In this document: one piece after another, positions 1 to 6,061 of the stretch
Position numbering within the stretch: position 1 is the first letter of the stretch
Layout: every line of letters begins with the position of its first letter
DNA from: Planctomycetota bacterium
GTDB taxonomy: Bacteria > Planctomycetota > Phycisphaerae > WQYP01
Direction of reading: 5' to 3'
DNA: 6,061 bases
Assembly: GCA_021826605.1 (NCBI GenBank)
Contig: JAKAZF010000196.1
Span: 1 to 6,061 of the forward strand
The notes under the pieces: model-generated
Seen by the model: the letters and a program-made list of their open reading frames with translations, nothing else
Told to the model about the DNA's origin: nothing
The model's database searches: none
Translations under genes and position numbers: made by a program

Positions 1-117
1 CAAAGCACTTTCCTTCTGCTGGCCAACGGACAGGCAAATACGATGACGTCCTTCGGTTACACCAAATTCTGCACCGATGGATGGTCGGTTCCATGGTGGC
101 AGATCGGCGAGCCGTGA
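1..117 (+). CDS. C-terminal fragment of an unidentified protein
   Basis: An open frame runs from the left edge to a TGA at 115-117 and gives 38 residues; the start lies outside the window. The tail is rich in aromatic residues, with a Thr-Asp-Gly-Trp step followed by Val-Pro-Trp-Trp, and ends Ile-Gly-Glu-Pro. I do not recognise the family. The Phe-x-x-Asp-Gly pattern faintly recalls the C-terminal Asp-Gly region of planctomycete DUF1559 pilin-like proteins, but the histidine expected ten residues before the Asp is absent, so no assignment is made. It lies 94 bases upstream of the GH5 gene on the same strand and may belong to the same transcription unit. That it is coding rests only on the open frame and a plausible composition. 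Confidence 0.5.
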   Translation, partial: QSTFLLLANGQANTMTSFGYTKFCTDGWSVPWWQIGEP

Positions 118-135
118 TTCCATTTAACCCGCCGG

Positions 136-163
136 GGTGCCGTGCTGATTCAAGCACGGTGCC
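136..163 (+). other. Stem-loop between the left-edge gene and the GH5 gene
   Basis: Seven perfect base pairs (140-146 with 153-159) close a six-base loop (147-152). Two G-T wobbles and two further G-C pairs extend the stem to 136-146 with 153-163. It starts 19 bases after the upstream stop codon, where a terminator would be expected, but no T-tract follows directly; the next T-rich stretch is near 188-196. It could be an mRNA 3'-end structure, an attenuator, or chance in GC-rich DNA. The rest of the 118-211 gap shows no convincing promoter. Confidence 0.4.
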
Positions 164-211
164 GGCGGCACGGCGGTCCTGGTTTGATATTTTCCTCTGT
201 ACGAGTTCATC

Positions 212-2197
212 ATGCGAATATTGAGTCGTCGAAATGTTTCAGCAATCACGATAGCCTGCGGCGTCATAACGATGGCTGCAACCGGCAGTTCGCTGATTGC
301 GGGCACAAATGCCGCGGCGGAGCAAAGCCCCCTGCCGTTCGTGAGCACATCCGGCACGCACTTTACGGCTGGAGGCAAGCCGATTGTTCTGCGCGGATGC
401 AATCTGGGGTGCTGGCTTTTGTTTGAACCGTGGATGCACGCATGGCATTATCCCGATCAATATTCCGTTGAACAGATTTTCAAAAAGAGGTTCGGTGCCG
501 CCGCCGAGCATCATCTGATGCAGGTGTATCGATCCAATTTTATCCGCAATCGTGATTTCAAACTCATCCGCAGATTTCATTTTAACGTTGTGCGGGTTCC
601 ATTTAACTATCAATTGCTGGAACATACCCATGCGCCCTATGCCTTGCGCCGACATGCTTTTTATTGGCTGGATCGTGCCGTAGCGCTGGCGGCGAAGAAT
701 CATATTTATGCCATTTTGGATATGCACGCGGCCCCCGGACGGCAAAGCATTGACGGCCCCACCGGACGGATCAAACGCGACAGACTCTGGAAGAGTCGCA
801 TCGATCAGGAACGAACCATTGACTTATGGCGGGCCATTGCGGCACATTTCCATGGCAACCCCACCGTTGCCGGTTACGATCTGCTCAATGAACCCTACGG
901 CAACTTTCATCAGAATATGGCCCCCAAACTCCTGGCCCTGATGCCGCGCATCTATAGCGCCGTGCGCAGCGTGGATCATCGCCACATCATGTTTATGCCC
1001 AATCTGCTTTCCGGCTCGGTGCGATTCTGGGGCAGCCCGGCATCGCACGGATGGAAGCATGTGGCGTATACATCGCATTTTTATCCCGGTCTTTTTGGGG
1101 ACCAACCGGGACTTGGAACCATGGCATGGTTTATCAAACGTCGAATTCCGTCGATGGAAGCCTTCTGCAAATCGGCTCGCGTTCCATTTTATGTCGGTGA
1201 ATTCAATGTGGTGCTGAATCAGAGCGGCGGCCCGGCAATGATGCGAAAGGATTACGATACGTTTGCCGCCAATGGCTGGGCAGCGACGATGTGGAGCTAT
1301 AAACTCATTAAGCCGCAGGGTGGGGCCACCGATAATTCCTGGTACATGGTGTCCAATCGTAACAACGTACCGGCGATTTCCGTGCGGCACAGCAGCAAGT
1401 CACACATTTTGGCTTATTTCAAATCGATGGGCACCATTGCATTGGCTATAAATCGTCCACTGCTGGACGCACTGACCAGTCGCCGCGCGCCCAGACTGGA
1501 TCTGCCCTATGTCGCGCCAGCGCCGGTACTGCCAACGCACGTTCCACACGGCATTGCCATCCGCAATTGGAGGCAGGCCGACATCGGTGGTGCCAAGTCT
1601 GGCGGACAAAAACTGACCAAGGGCTATTTGGCCGTCTACGGAAGCGGGACGGATATTTTTAATCGCCACGATTCATTTCATTTCCTGTACCGCCGCACAA
1701 CAGCGAGCTTTTCACTTTCGGCAACACTCACGCAACTGCTGCAAAGCAGTCAATGGGCCAAAGCGGGCTTGATGTTGCGCGCATCGGAAGCCCCGGATTC
1801 GGCTTTTGCGATGATAAACGCTATTCCCGGAAATATGGTCGCCTGGACGTGCCGACCGGTGAATGGTGCAAATGTTATCCAGACCATGGCCCCGATCTCG
1901 GGCTTTCCCGTGCGGCTGAAGCTGGTGCGAACCGGCGATACGGTAAGCGGATTTTATCGTCCATTGTCGGGAAGCTGGAAAAAGCTTGGATCCATCCGGA
2001 CTGCGAAAGATACAAAAATGCGGCAGGCGGGCTTCGCGGTGTTAAGCCATAAGTCGTGGGCGTATACGTGTGCCCGCTTCAGTGCCATTACACTGAGAAT
2101 ATCCGGTCGGGCGGTGGTTAAAATTGCGGCCCGGCAACCCAGGCATCGATCTGATCTCATGGCAGTGGCACCGGCGGGCGTCGCCACCAACAAGTGA
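212..2197 (+). CDS. Exported GH5 glycoside hydrolase with C-terminal DUF1349-type beta-sandwich
   Basis: This 661-residue protein is predicted to cleave beta-linked glucan or mannan-type polysaccharide outside the cytoplasm. Residues 1-36 form a signal peptide: basic start, hydrophobic core, Asn-Ala-Ala-Ala cleavage region. The GH5 TIM barrel spans about 50-405, and all eight classic GH5 residues are visible: Arg128, His172, Asn226, acid/base Glu227, His289, Tyr291, nucleophile Glu330 and Trp361. A proline-rich linker (about 428-447) leads to a beta-sandwich at about 448-628, whose Trp-Ala-Lys-Ala-Gly-Leu-Met-Leu-Arg motif (515-523) is typical of DUF1349/LamG-like domains often attached to glycosidases. 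A basic tail follows, with no membrane anchor. The early motif reads RGCNLGCW, where many relatives have RGVNLGGW. An in-frame TGA at 185-187 makes 212 the first ATG; no clear Shine-Dalgarno precedes it. Subfamily and exact substrate cannot be read from sequence alone. Confidence 0.93.
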   Translation: MRILSRRNVSAITIACGVITMAATGSSLIAGTNAAAEQSPLPFVSTSGTHFTAGGKPIVLRGCNLGCWLLFEPWMHAWHYPDQYSVEQIFKKRFGAAAEHHLMQVYRSNFIRNRDFKLIRRFHFNVVRVPFNYQLLEHTHAPYALRRHAFYWLDRAVALAAKNHIYAILDMHAAPGRQSIDGPTGRIKRDRLWKSRIDQERTIDLWRAIAAHFHGNPTVAGYDLLNEPYGNFHQNMAPKLLALMPRIYSAVRSVDHRHIMFMPNLLSGSVRFWGSPASHGWKHVAYTSHFYPGLFGDQPGLGTMAWFIKRRIPSMEAFCKSARVPFYVGEFNVVLNQSGGPAMMRKDYDTFAANGWAATMWSYKLIKPQGGATDNSWYMVSNRNNVPAISVRHSSKSHILAYFKSMGTIALAINRPLLDALTSRRAPRLDLPYVAPAPVLPTHVPHGIAIRNWRQADIGGAKSGGQKLTKGYLAVYGSGTDIFNRHDSFHFLYRRTTASFSLSATLTQLLQSSQWAKAGLMLRASEAPDSAFAMINAIPGNMVAWTCRPVNGANVIQTMAPISGFPVRLKLVRTGDTVSGFYRPLSGSWKKLGSIRTAKDTKMRQAGFAVLSHKSWAYTCARFSAITLRISGRAVVKIAARQPRHRSDLMAVAPAGVATNK

Positions 2198-2256
2198 CCG
2201 GAATGGCATTTTCAAACGGCCTCGACGGCAGGATCTGTTGCCGAACGTGGCGAAGA

Positions 2257-2290
2257 AAGGAGCGAGAATATGAACTTGTACAGCACCTAG
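2257..2290 (+). promoter_or_regulatory. Possible six-codon leader ORF with its own ribosome binding site
   Basis: An AAGGAG Shine-Dalgarno at 2257-2262 sits seven bases before an ATG at 2270, which opens a six-codon frame (MNLYST) ending at TAG 2288-2290. It lies in the GH5-PEP-CTERM gap and is in the same frame as the downstream gene, separated by TAG and by TAA at 2330-2332. The signal is better than those before the two other complete genes. It could be a leader peptide coupling translation to expression of the PEP-CTERM gene, the relic of an earlier start, or chance. Confidence 0.25.
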
Positions 2291-2304
2291 CGCAAATGGT
2301 GCGC
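2290..2304 (+). other. Short hairpin after the leader ORF
   Basis: GCGCA (2290-2294) pairs with TGCGC (2300-2304) around a five-base loop. The first stem base is the last base of the leader TAG, so a ribosome ending there would cover the stem. There is no T-tract, so it is not a terminator. A weaker five-pair stem (2226-2230 with 2239-2243) lies further upstream in the same gap. Five pairs is near chance level, and the interest comes only from the position. Confidence 0.25.
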
Positions 2305-2338
2305 AGCATTGATTGTAGTGAATTGTGCATAATTTTTC

Positions 2339-2344
2339 TGGAGG
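2339..2344 (+). promoter_or_regulatory. Strong ribosome binding site of the PEP-CTERM gene
   Basis: TGGAGG ends six bases before the ATG at 2351. This fixes the start of the PEP-CTERM gene and contrasts with the weak or absent sites before the GH5 and toroid genes, which suggests that this protein is made in larger amounts. Confidence 0.75.
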
Positions 2345-2350
2345 TTTATC

Positions 2351-3256
2351 ATGAATCACAAATTGTTCTTATCAGCATCCATTGCAGTTGCGTTAGCGGC
2401 GGCCGGGATCAACACTTCAGCAGCCCATGCCACAGCGCTGGCCAACCCGCAAGTTGCCAGCGACAGTGCGGCCAATTATTCCGGCAGCTTTAACGGCAAT
2501 AATTCGGGCACCGGCTTCGGTGCCTGGAATGTAAATTTCGCCTATACCGGCCCTTCCGGAGCGGGTGGTGGAGGCGGTGGGTTCATCGGCACCAACAACG
2601 GCATCGCCACATCGACACCCGCATTTGACATCTATGTTTATCCAGGCACCGGAGGTGATACCGGATTGAACACAGATATTACCACGGCCACGCGATCCTT
2701 TAATTCCGCCCTGACCGCGGGTCAGACATTCACCACCGATTTAAGTCTTGACAACGGCAACACCAGCACATCTGTTGCCAATACCAACCCCAGTACCGCG
2801 GATTCCAATATGGGTTTTGCTCTGCTGGATTCTTCGGGAAAGGTTCTGTTTTCGATGATCTGCTTTGGGGGCGGCGAATATTGGGCGTCCGATGGCACCA
2901 ATAGCGGAGCATATTTTGAGCCGGCCTCCGGCAATATTCTCTATAATTATCATGCCGATGACACCTTTGCTTTCACCTTGCTGAATGCCGCGGGCAACTA
3001 CAGTCTAACGGCCAGCGGCAATATCGGCGGAGGCAGCCCGACAAGCTTTACCGGCAGTATTAACATGTCTACCGGCGGACCGACACAGGTGCAATATATT
3101 GATAATAACGGCGGCAACGGCAGCGACGTGCAATGGAGCACCATGTCCATTACCAGCACACCGGTGCCTGAACCGGCCATGCTGGGTCTTGCGGCGCTCA
3201 GCGGTGCGGCACTGTTGATGACCAGGCGGCCCCATCGCCGTAAAGCCAATGTGTGA
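2351..3256 (+). CDS. PEP-CTERM sorted surface protein with lectin-like beta-sandwich
   Basis: This 301-residue exoprotein has three visible parts. A signal peptide (1-27) ends in an Ala-His-Ala cleavage site. A Gly/Asn/Ser/Thr-rich beta-strand domain (about 40-268) includes the motif TATRSFNSALTAGQTF (112-127) and then GFALLDSSGKVLF (155-167), a pattern I recognise from a widespread group of PEP-CTERM proteins with a concanavalin-like fold. The C-terminal sorting signal (272-298) has Val-Pro-Glu-Pro, a hydrophobic helix and a basic RRPHRRK tail. By family knowledge, PEP-CTERM proteins are exported, processed by an exosortase and released or held in the cell-surface polysaccharide matrix; no exosortase is present here. 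Residues 72-77 are six consecutive glycines. The single cysteine of the mature protein is Cys171. It lies 153 bases after the GH5 gene with no terminator between, so co-transcription is likely. The ligand, if any, is unknown. Confidence 0.92.
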   Translation: MNHKLFLSASIAVALAAAGINTSAAHATALANPQVASDSAANYSGSFNGNNSGTGFGAWNVNFAYTGPSGAGGGGGGFIGTNNGIATSTPAFDIYVYPGTGGDTGLNTDITTATRSFNSALTAGQTFTTDLSLDNGNTSTSVANTNPSTADSNMGFALLDSSGKVLFSMICFGGGEYWASDGTNSGAYFEPASGNILYNYHADDTFAFTLLNAAGNYSLTASGNIGGGSPTSFTGSINMSTGGPTQVQYIDNNGGNGSDVQWSTMSITSTPVPEPAMLGLAALSGAALLMTRRPHRRKANV

Positions 3257-3260
3257 ACTC

Positions 3261-3282
3261 GTCGCGACCCCTCCCACGCGAC
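3261..3282 (+). other. Accessory hairpin directly before the terminator
   Basis: GTCGCG (3261-3266) pairs perfectly with CGCGAC (3277-3282) around a ten-base C-rich loop. It starts four bases after the PEP-CTERM stop codon, and its last base touches the first base of the terminator stem, so the two helices could stack end to end. It may protect the mRNA 3' end or support termination. Confidence 0.5.
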
Positions 3283-3320
3283 AAATCGTGGCGATGAAAC
3301 AGCATCGCCACGATTTTTTT
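3283..3320 (+). terminator. Strong intrinsic terminator ending the + strand block
   Basis: A perfect 14-base-pair stem (3283-3296 with 3303-3316) closes a six-base loop, AAACAG. A T-run covers 3314-3320, partly within the stem. It lies 26 bases after the PEP-CTERM stop codon. In the opposite direction the hairpin follows the stop of the convergent toroid gene, but only three T residues come after it, so it is a weaker terminator there. Confidence 0.93.
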
Positions 3321-5640
3321 ATTTATGATGCCCGGCCGCATATAGAATTATGTTGCGTGCCAGAGCCTGGGCTGATTTGGGCATATATCCTTTGATGCCC
3401 CATGTCGTTGTGCCCAGCAATCCGCTGGTTATGTCGTCGGGCGAGTATACCAGAACCCAGCGGCCGGATTTTTTCAGCCCCAGAAGATCAGGCTTGGATT
3501 TGGCGTATCCCGCCATCGCGGTGCGCCGATATTGAACCTTGACAGCATCGATTCCTCCGGGCATTTTTCCGGTATAGATCGAACCATTCATCGGCAGCGT
3601 TTGCAGCGGCAGACCCGGATAAAGCGCCGCCATCAGGCGTATGATTGAGTCGGTAAATGCCGGCTTGCCTCCAACGGACTCGGCGAACAGCATTCCTCCG
3701 GAAGCGATGTAGTGCCGTATGGCGGCAATTTGAGCGTTGGAAAAGTTGACTTCGCCGGTACCGGCAAGATGCAGCAGCGCGATATCGGCGGCATTGAGCT
3801 GGCGACTGGTTACCGTTTGAATTTTCAACCGGGTGTGAAAGTTCCTCCGGGCCAAAGCCGCCATTCGCGGCCACGCGCCCGGTTCGGGGTTCCAGTTGCC
3901 GGAATATTTCAGTTCGCCCATCGTGATGCTTCGCGATACGGAACGATGGGATTTGGGGATATAGAGAGATTGCAGACGATTACCGAGAAAACCCTTGCCC
4001 GTTGCATACAGATACAAATTCAGCGGGAATTCCCAGCACCGTTTTTGAGAATAGAATCGCGCCTGCCACACGCGGGCAAGGTCTAATGTGCTGACCAGCC
4101 AGAGTTCCCGGATCCCATTGGAAAGGCCCAGTATCGGAAAATAGAAGTGATACCATGGTTGCATGTTAAACAGCGGATTTTTCGCGGTAAGGAGGTGGAA
4201 TTCATAACGCTTTTTTACCACCCGTTCTCCAAGACGGATCATCGCACTACGGAAGCGTTGGGAACTGCCGTCGCAGTTGCAGAAGACCATGCCGCCGGCG
4301 TCGATGTAGGCCCGCAATTTGTGCACCTCCGCGGAGGTAAACTTGGGGAGTTGACTTCCGGAGATGTAAAGAATTGGAGAATCCAGCCAGCTTGCCGTCG
4401 GCGAGTTGATATTGACAACCTGCCAATTCAAATTGGATTCCGTTTGATTACTGACCCAACTGGTTACATTGGCCACATCGCGCTGGCGGCCGTTCCATTG
4501 ACCGTAGAATTTTGGGGAATACTGCAGCTTGTTCATGAATACCGGATTGAGTCCGCGGTCCAGAATCAGTAACGCGTATGCGGTATTGATTACGGGCGAT
4601 GACCCCCAGAAATCGCCGGGCCAGCTACCATCGGCATTTTGATTATGCACCAGCGTGCTGGCGTAGTCACGATACCAATTATGCGAGCCGAAATACTTCA
4701 ACCCCGAGGCCAGGCCAGCGCGTTCAACCGCGTACATCGCATATTCATCGGTTTCCGCAGGATCGAAATTCCGCCCCATCCAGCGCAAAGCGGAGACAAT
4801 GGCCGGGTCGGGTCTGGCTCTGAGATTTACGCGCCCCGTGGAGAGAAATTCATCGTCGATAAATAAACTGGCCAGCCCGGCTGGCGTAAATGTTGCCGCG
4901 CGACCAGCGCTTGGCGTGGTTGGCACCCCGGCAAATCCAAAATATCCCCATGTGCCATCGCTATGCTGGCTCACGCGCCAATGCCTGGCGGTCAACCGCC
5001 AGTACAATGCCGGCACCGCGAGCCCGTCATGGGCACAAGCCCACATGCCCAGCAGGCCGTACTGGCTGTTGGAGTTGTCCCAATTGCCGGGTATATCGGG
5101 GAATTTTTGCGGCCCCCGCGAGTACCAGGCATACGAGTACGCGCCATCGCGATGCAGACTGCGCAACAGAAACTGTTCGTCCGCCTTGAGCACAACCCGA
5201 TATTGCGGTCGCTTCGGCAGCAGTGTGAAGACTCCGGCCTGAAATGCCGCCTGATAGGTGGTATGCCCCCGAATGCCCGCCAAAAATTTGATGGCCCCGT
5301 GAAGCGGTTGCTTGAAAATTCCAAGTTCCGGCAAGGCCAATGTGCCCTGCACCGTCAGCAACGATTCGGTTACCAGGGCCGTTTCCGCGCCATAAACTCC
5401 GGATTCATGCGCCGGATCGTTGAATATTCCGGCGCGAATGCCCGTTTCCCAATAGTGTTTCCCATCACGCTGCGAAAGCAAATAGCGCACCCCGCGCTTG
5501 ATGGCCCGGACCACTTCGTGACTGGTGACGCGCGGAGAACCCGCGGCAGAACCCACGGAGAGGCTCATGGCCAGAGCGACCGCCAACACGCGGCCATTCA
5601 AGGCCGCATTTCCGCTGAAGCGCAGGGGTTTTTTATTCAT
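3319..5640 (-). CDS. Exported toroid protein with two DUF4159-like lobes
   Basis: This 773-residue protein starts with a signal peptide (about 1-35, Ala/Leu-rich core, Ser-Ala-Ala-Gly cleavage region). Residues 40-365 look like an alpha/alpha toroid of the prenyltransferase/squalene-cyclase type, with repeated Asp-Gly-aromatic turns at 59-64, 165-168, 228-231 (DGTW) and 337-340 (DGSW). No DxDD catalytic motif of squalene-hopene cyclases is visible, so cyclase activity is doubtful. Residues 575-770 match DUF4159, with the GELKYSGNWNPEPGAW signature (575-590) and a class I glutamine-amidotransferase-like pattern. Residues 415-550 look like a second, diverged copy. Proteins joining such toroids to DUF4159 are common in planctomycetes; their function is unknown. 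The start is the only in-frame ATG after a TAG near 5728, and no good Shine-Dalgarno is seen. It lies 98 bases downstream of the partial jelly-roll gene on the same strand. The stop codon overlaps the T-run of the opposing terminator. Confidence 0.88.
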   Translation of the reverse strand: MNKKPLRFSGNAALNGRVLAVALAMSLSVGSAAGSPRVTSHEVVRAIKRGVRYLLSQRDGKHYWETGIRAGIFNDPAHESGVYGAETALVTESLLTVQGTLALPELGIFKQPLHGAIKFLAGIRGHTTYQAAFQAGVFTLLPKRPQYRVVLKADEQFLLRSLHRDGAYSYAWYSRGPQKFPDIPGNWDNSNSQYGLLGMWACAHDGLAVPALYWRLTARHWRVSQHSDGTWGYFGFAGVPTTPSAGRAATFTPAGLASLFIDDEFLSTGRVNLRARPDPAIVSALRWMGRNFDPAETDEYAMYAVERAGLASGLKYFGSHNWYRDYASTLVHNQNADGSWPGDFWGSSPVINTAYALLILDRGLNPVFMNKLQYSPKFYGQWNGRQRDVANVTSWVSNQTESNLNWQVVNINSPTASWLDSPILYISGSQLPKFTSAEVHKLRAYIDAGGMVFCNCDGSSQRFRSAMIRLGERVVKKRYEFHLLTAKNPLFNMQPWYHFYFPILGLSNGIRELWLVSTLDLARVWQARFYSQKRCWEFPLNLYLYATGKGFLGNRLQSLYIPKSHRSVSRSITMGELKYSGNWNPEPGAWPRMAALARRNFHTRLKIQTVTSRQLNAADIALLHLAGTGEVNFSNAQIAAIRHYIASGGMLFAESVGGKPAFTDSIIRLMAALYPGLPLQTLPMNGSIYTGKMPGGIDAVKVQYRRTAMAGYAKSKPDLLGLKKSGRWVLVYSPDDITSGLLGTTTWGIKGYMPKSAQALARNIILYAAGHHK

Positions 5641-5738
5641 CCATCCACACCGCCATGACAGAGAAACGCGAACTTGCGAGCCGTTTACATATACACAATC
5701 AAACGCGATTACCGCACATTCGGCGGGCTAAACAATGG

Positions 5739-6061
5739 TTATTTCCGGTATTCAATTTTGTCAAGATAAAACGTAAACGGCTTACCATTGGCGGCGGCGG
5801 CCGTCCAGAAAAAGCCCACCACAATGCGCTTGAGGTCTTTGCCCTTCAGGCTGATGGAATATTTTTTCCAGTGCGTGGTTAATGTGACATTGCGCTTTGC
5901 TTTCGCGGTGTCATGGTATTTTTTATTGGATCCGATCAGACCGAATCCGAAAGTAACCACCTGCCCGGCTTTCTTTCCGCGGGCCCAGAATGAGAGCGTT
6001 TTGGCACCGGTAAGATTAAAGCCTCCGGACTGATCGCCCCAGTTATTGGCGGGGTTCTGCC
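5739..6061 (-). CDS. C-terminal part of a jelly-roll, carbohydrate-binding-like protein
   Basis: The open frame enters from the right edge and ends with TAA at 5739-5741, giving 106 residues. A GTG inside the frame at 5958-5960 is not the true start, because the similarity continues upstream of it to the edge. Visible elements, numbered from the edge, are NWGDQSGGFNLTGA (6-19), LSFWARGKKAG (22-32), a WKKYSISLKGKDLKRI strand-turn region (66-81) and the ending FYLDKIEYRK. This order is typical of beta-jelly-roll modules at the C-terminus of secreted planctomycete and acidobacterial proteins and resembles carbohydrate-binding modules. Whether a catalytic domain precedes it cannot be seen. It reads toward the toroid gene with a 98-base gap (5641-5738) holding no clear terminator or promoter, so co-transcription is possible. 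Confidence 0.8.
   Translation of the reverse strand, partial: QNPANNWGDQSGGFNLTGAKTLSFWARGKKAGQVVTFGFGLIGSNKKYHDTAKAKRNVTLTTHWKKYSISLKGKDLKRIVVGFFWTAAAANGKPFTFYLDKIEYRK

Noticed and set aside
1..117. C-terminus of a DUF1559 (H-X9-DG) pilin-like protein
   Set aside because: There is an Asp-Gly, but the defining histidine ten residues earlier is a threonine, and too little sequence remains to judge.
824..1390. A 188-codon open frame on the - strand inside the GH5 gene
   Set aside because: It overlaps the catalytic barrel, where the + frame carries all eight GH5 residues; the antisense product has no recognisable motif.
2309..2333. TTGATT and CATAAT as a promoter for the PEP-CTERM gene
   Set aside because: The spacing is only 13 bases, and the implied transcript start would fall at or inside the ribosome binding site at 2339-2344.
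4188..4197. A perfect Shine-Dalgarno-like TAAGGAGGTG on the + strand
   Set aside because: No ATG, GTG or TTG follows at a usable distance, and the site is antisense to the toroid gene.
4963..5658. A 231-codon open frame on the + strand opposite the toroid gene
   Set aside because: It lies fully antisense to the signal-peptide and toroid region of a well-supported gene; its translation shows no domain and has a shadow-like composition rich in Arg, Pro and Gln.
5618..5660. A seven-codon frame (MAVWMDE) overlapping the toroid start codon on the - strand
   Set aside because: It has no Shine-Dalgarno and arises from the repeated ATGG run before the real start; nothing else supports it.
5670..5700. 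TATATG-like -10 element on the - strand before the toroid gene
   Set aside because: No acceptable -35 hexamer lies at 16-18 bases, so it is indistinguishable from chance AT-rich sequence.

Overview
The window looks like ordinary chromosome from a planctomycete-type bacterium, most likely Phycisphaerae. This is an inference from protein types, not from a marker gene. The clues are a PEP-CTERM sorted exoprotein, a large exported protein joining an alpha/alpha-toroid to DUF4159-like lobes, and an exported GH5 glycoside hydrolase with a DUF1349-type beta-sandwich. Base composition is moderately GC-rich by eye, and two of the three complete genes lack a clear Shine-Dalgarno site, which is common in that phylum. 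I see no rRNA, tRNA, CRISPR array, insertion sequence, integrase or plasmid function.

Layout, left half (+ strand): the last 38 codons of an unidentified gene (1-117); a 94-base gap with a stem-loop; an exported GH5 glycanase with a C-terminal beta-sandwich (212-2197); a 153-base gap holding a possible six-codon leader ORF and a small hairpin; and a PEP-CTERM surface protein with a strong ribosome binding site (2351-3256). A strong intrinsic terminator (3283-3320) ends this block, with a second hairpin directly before it. No terminator is visible between the GH5 and PEP-CTERM genes, so they may share a transcript.

Layout, right half (- strand): the C-terminal 106 residues of a jelly-roll, carbohydrate-binding-like protein that enters from the right edge (6061-5739); a 98-base gap; and a 773-residue exported protein (5640-3319) with an N-terminal toroid and two related DUF4159-like lobes. 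Its stop codon overlaps the T-tract of the converging terminator.

All three complete genes encode exported proteins. The left block pairs a beta-glycan hydrolase with a sorted surface protein that has a lectin-like fold. The partial gene on the right looks glycan-binding. The simplest reading is a cell-surface or extracellular polysaccharide-handling neighbourhood. The most unusual item is the toroid plus duplicated DUF4159-like protein, whose function is unknown. I found no evidence for a defence system or mobile element.
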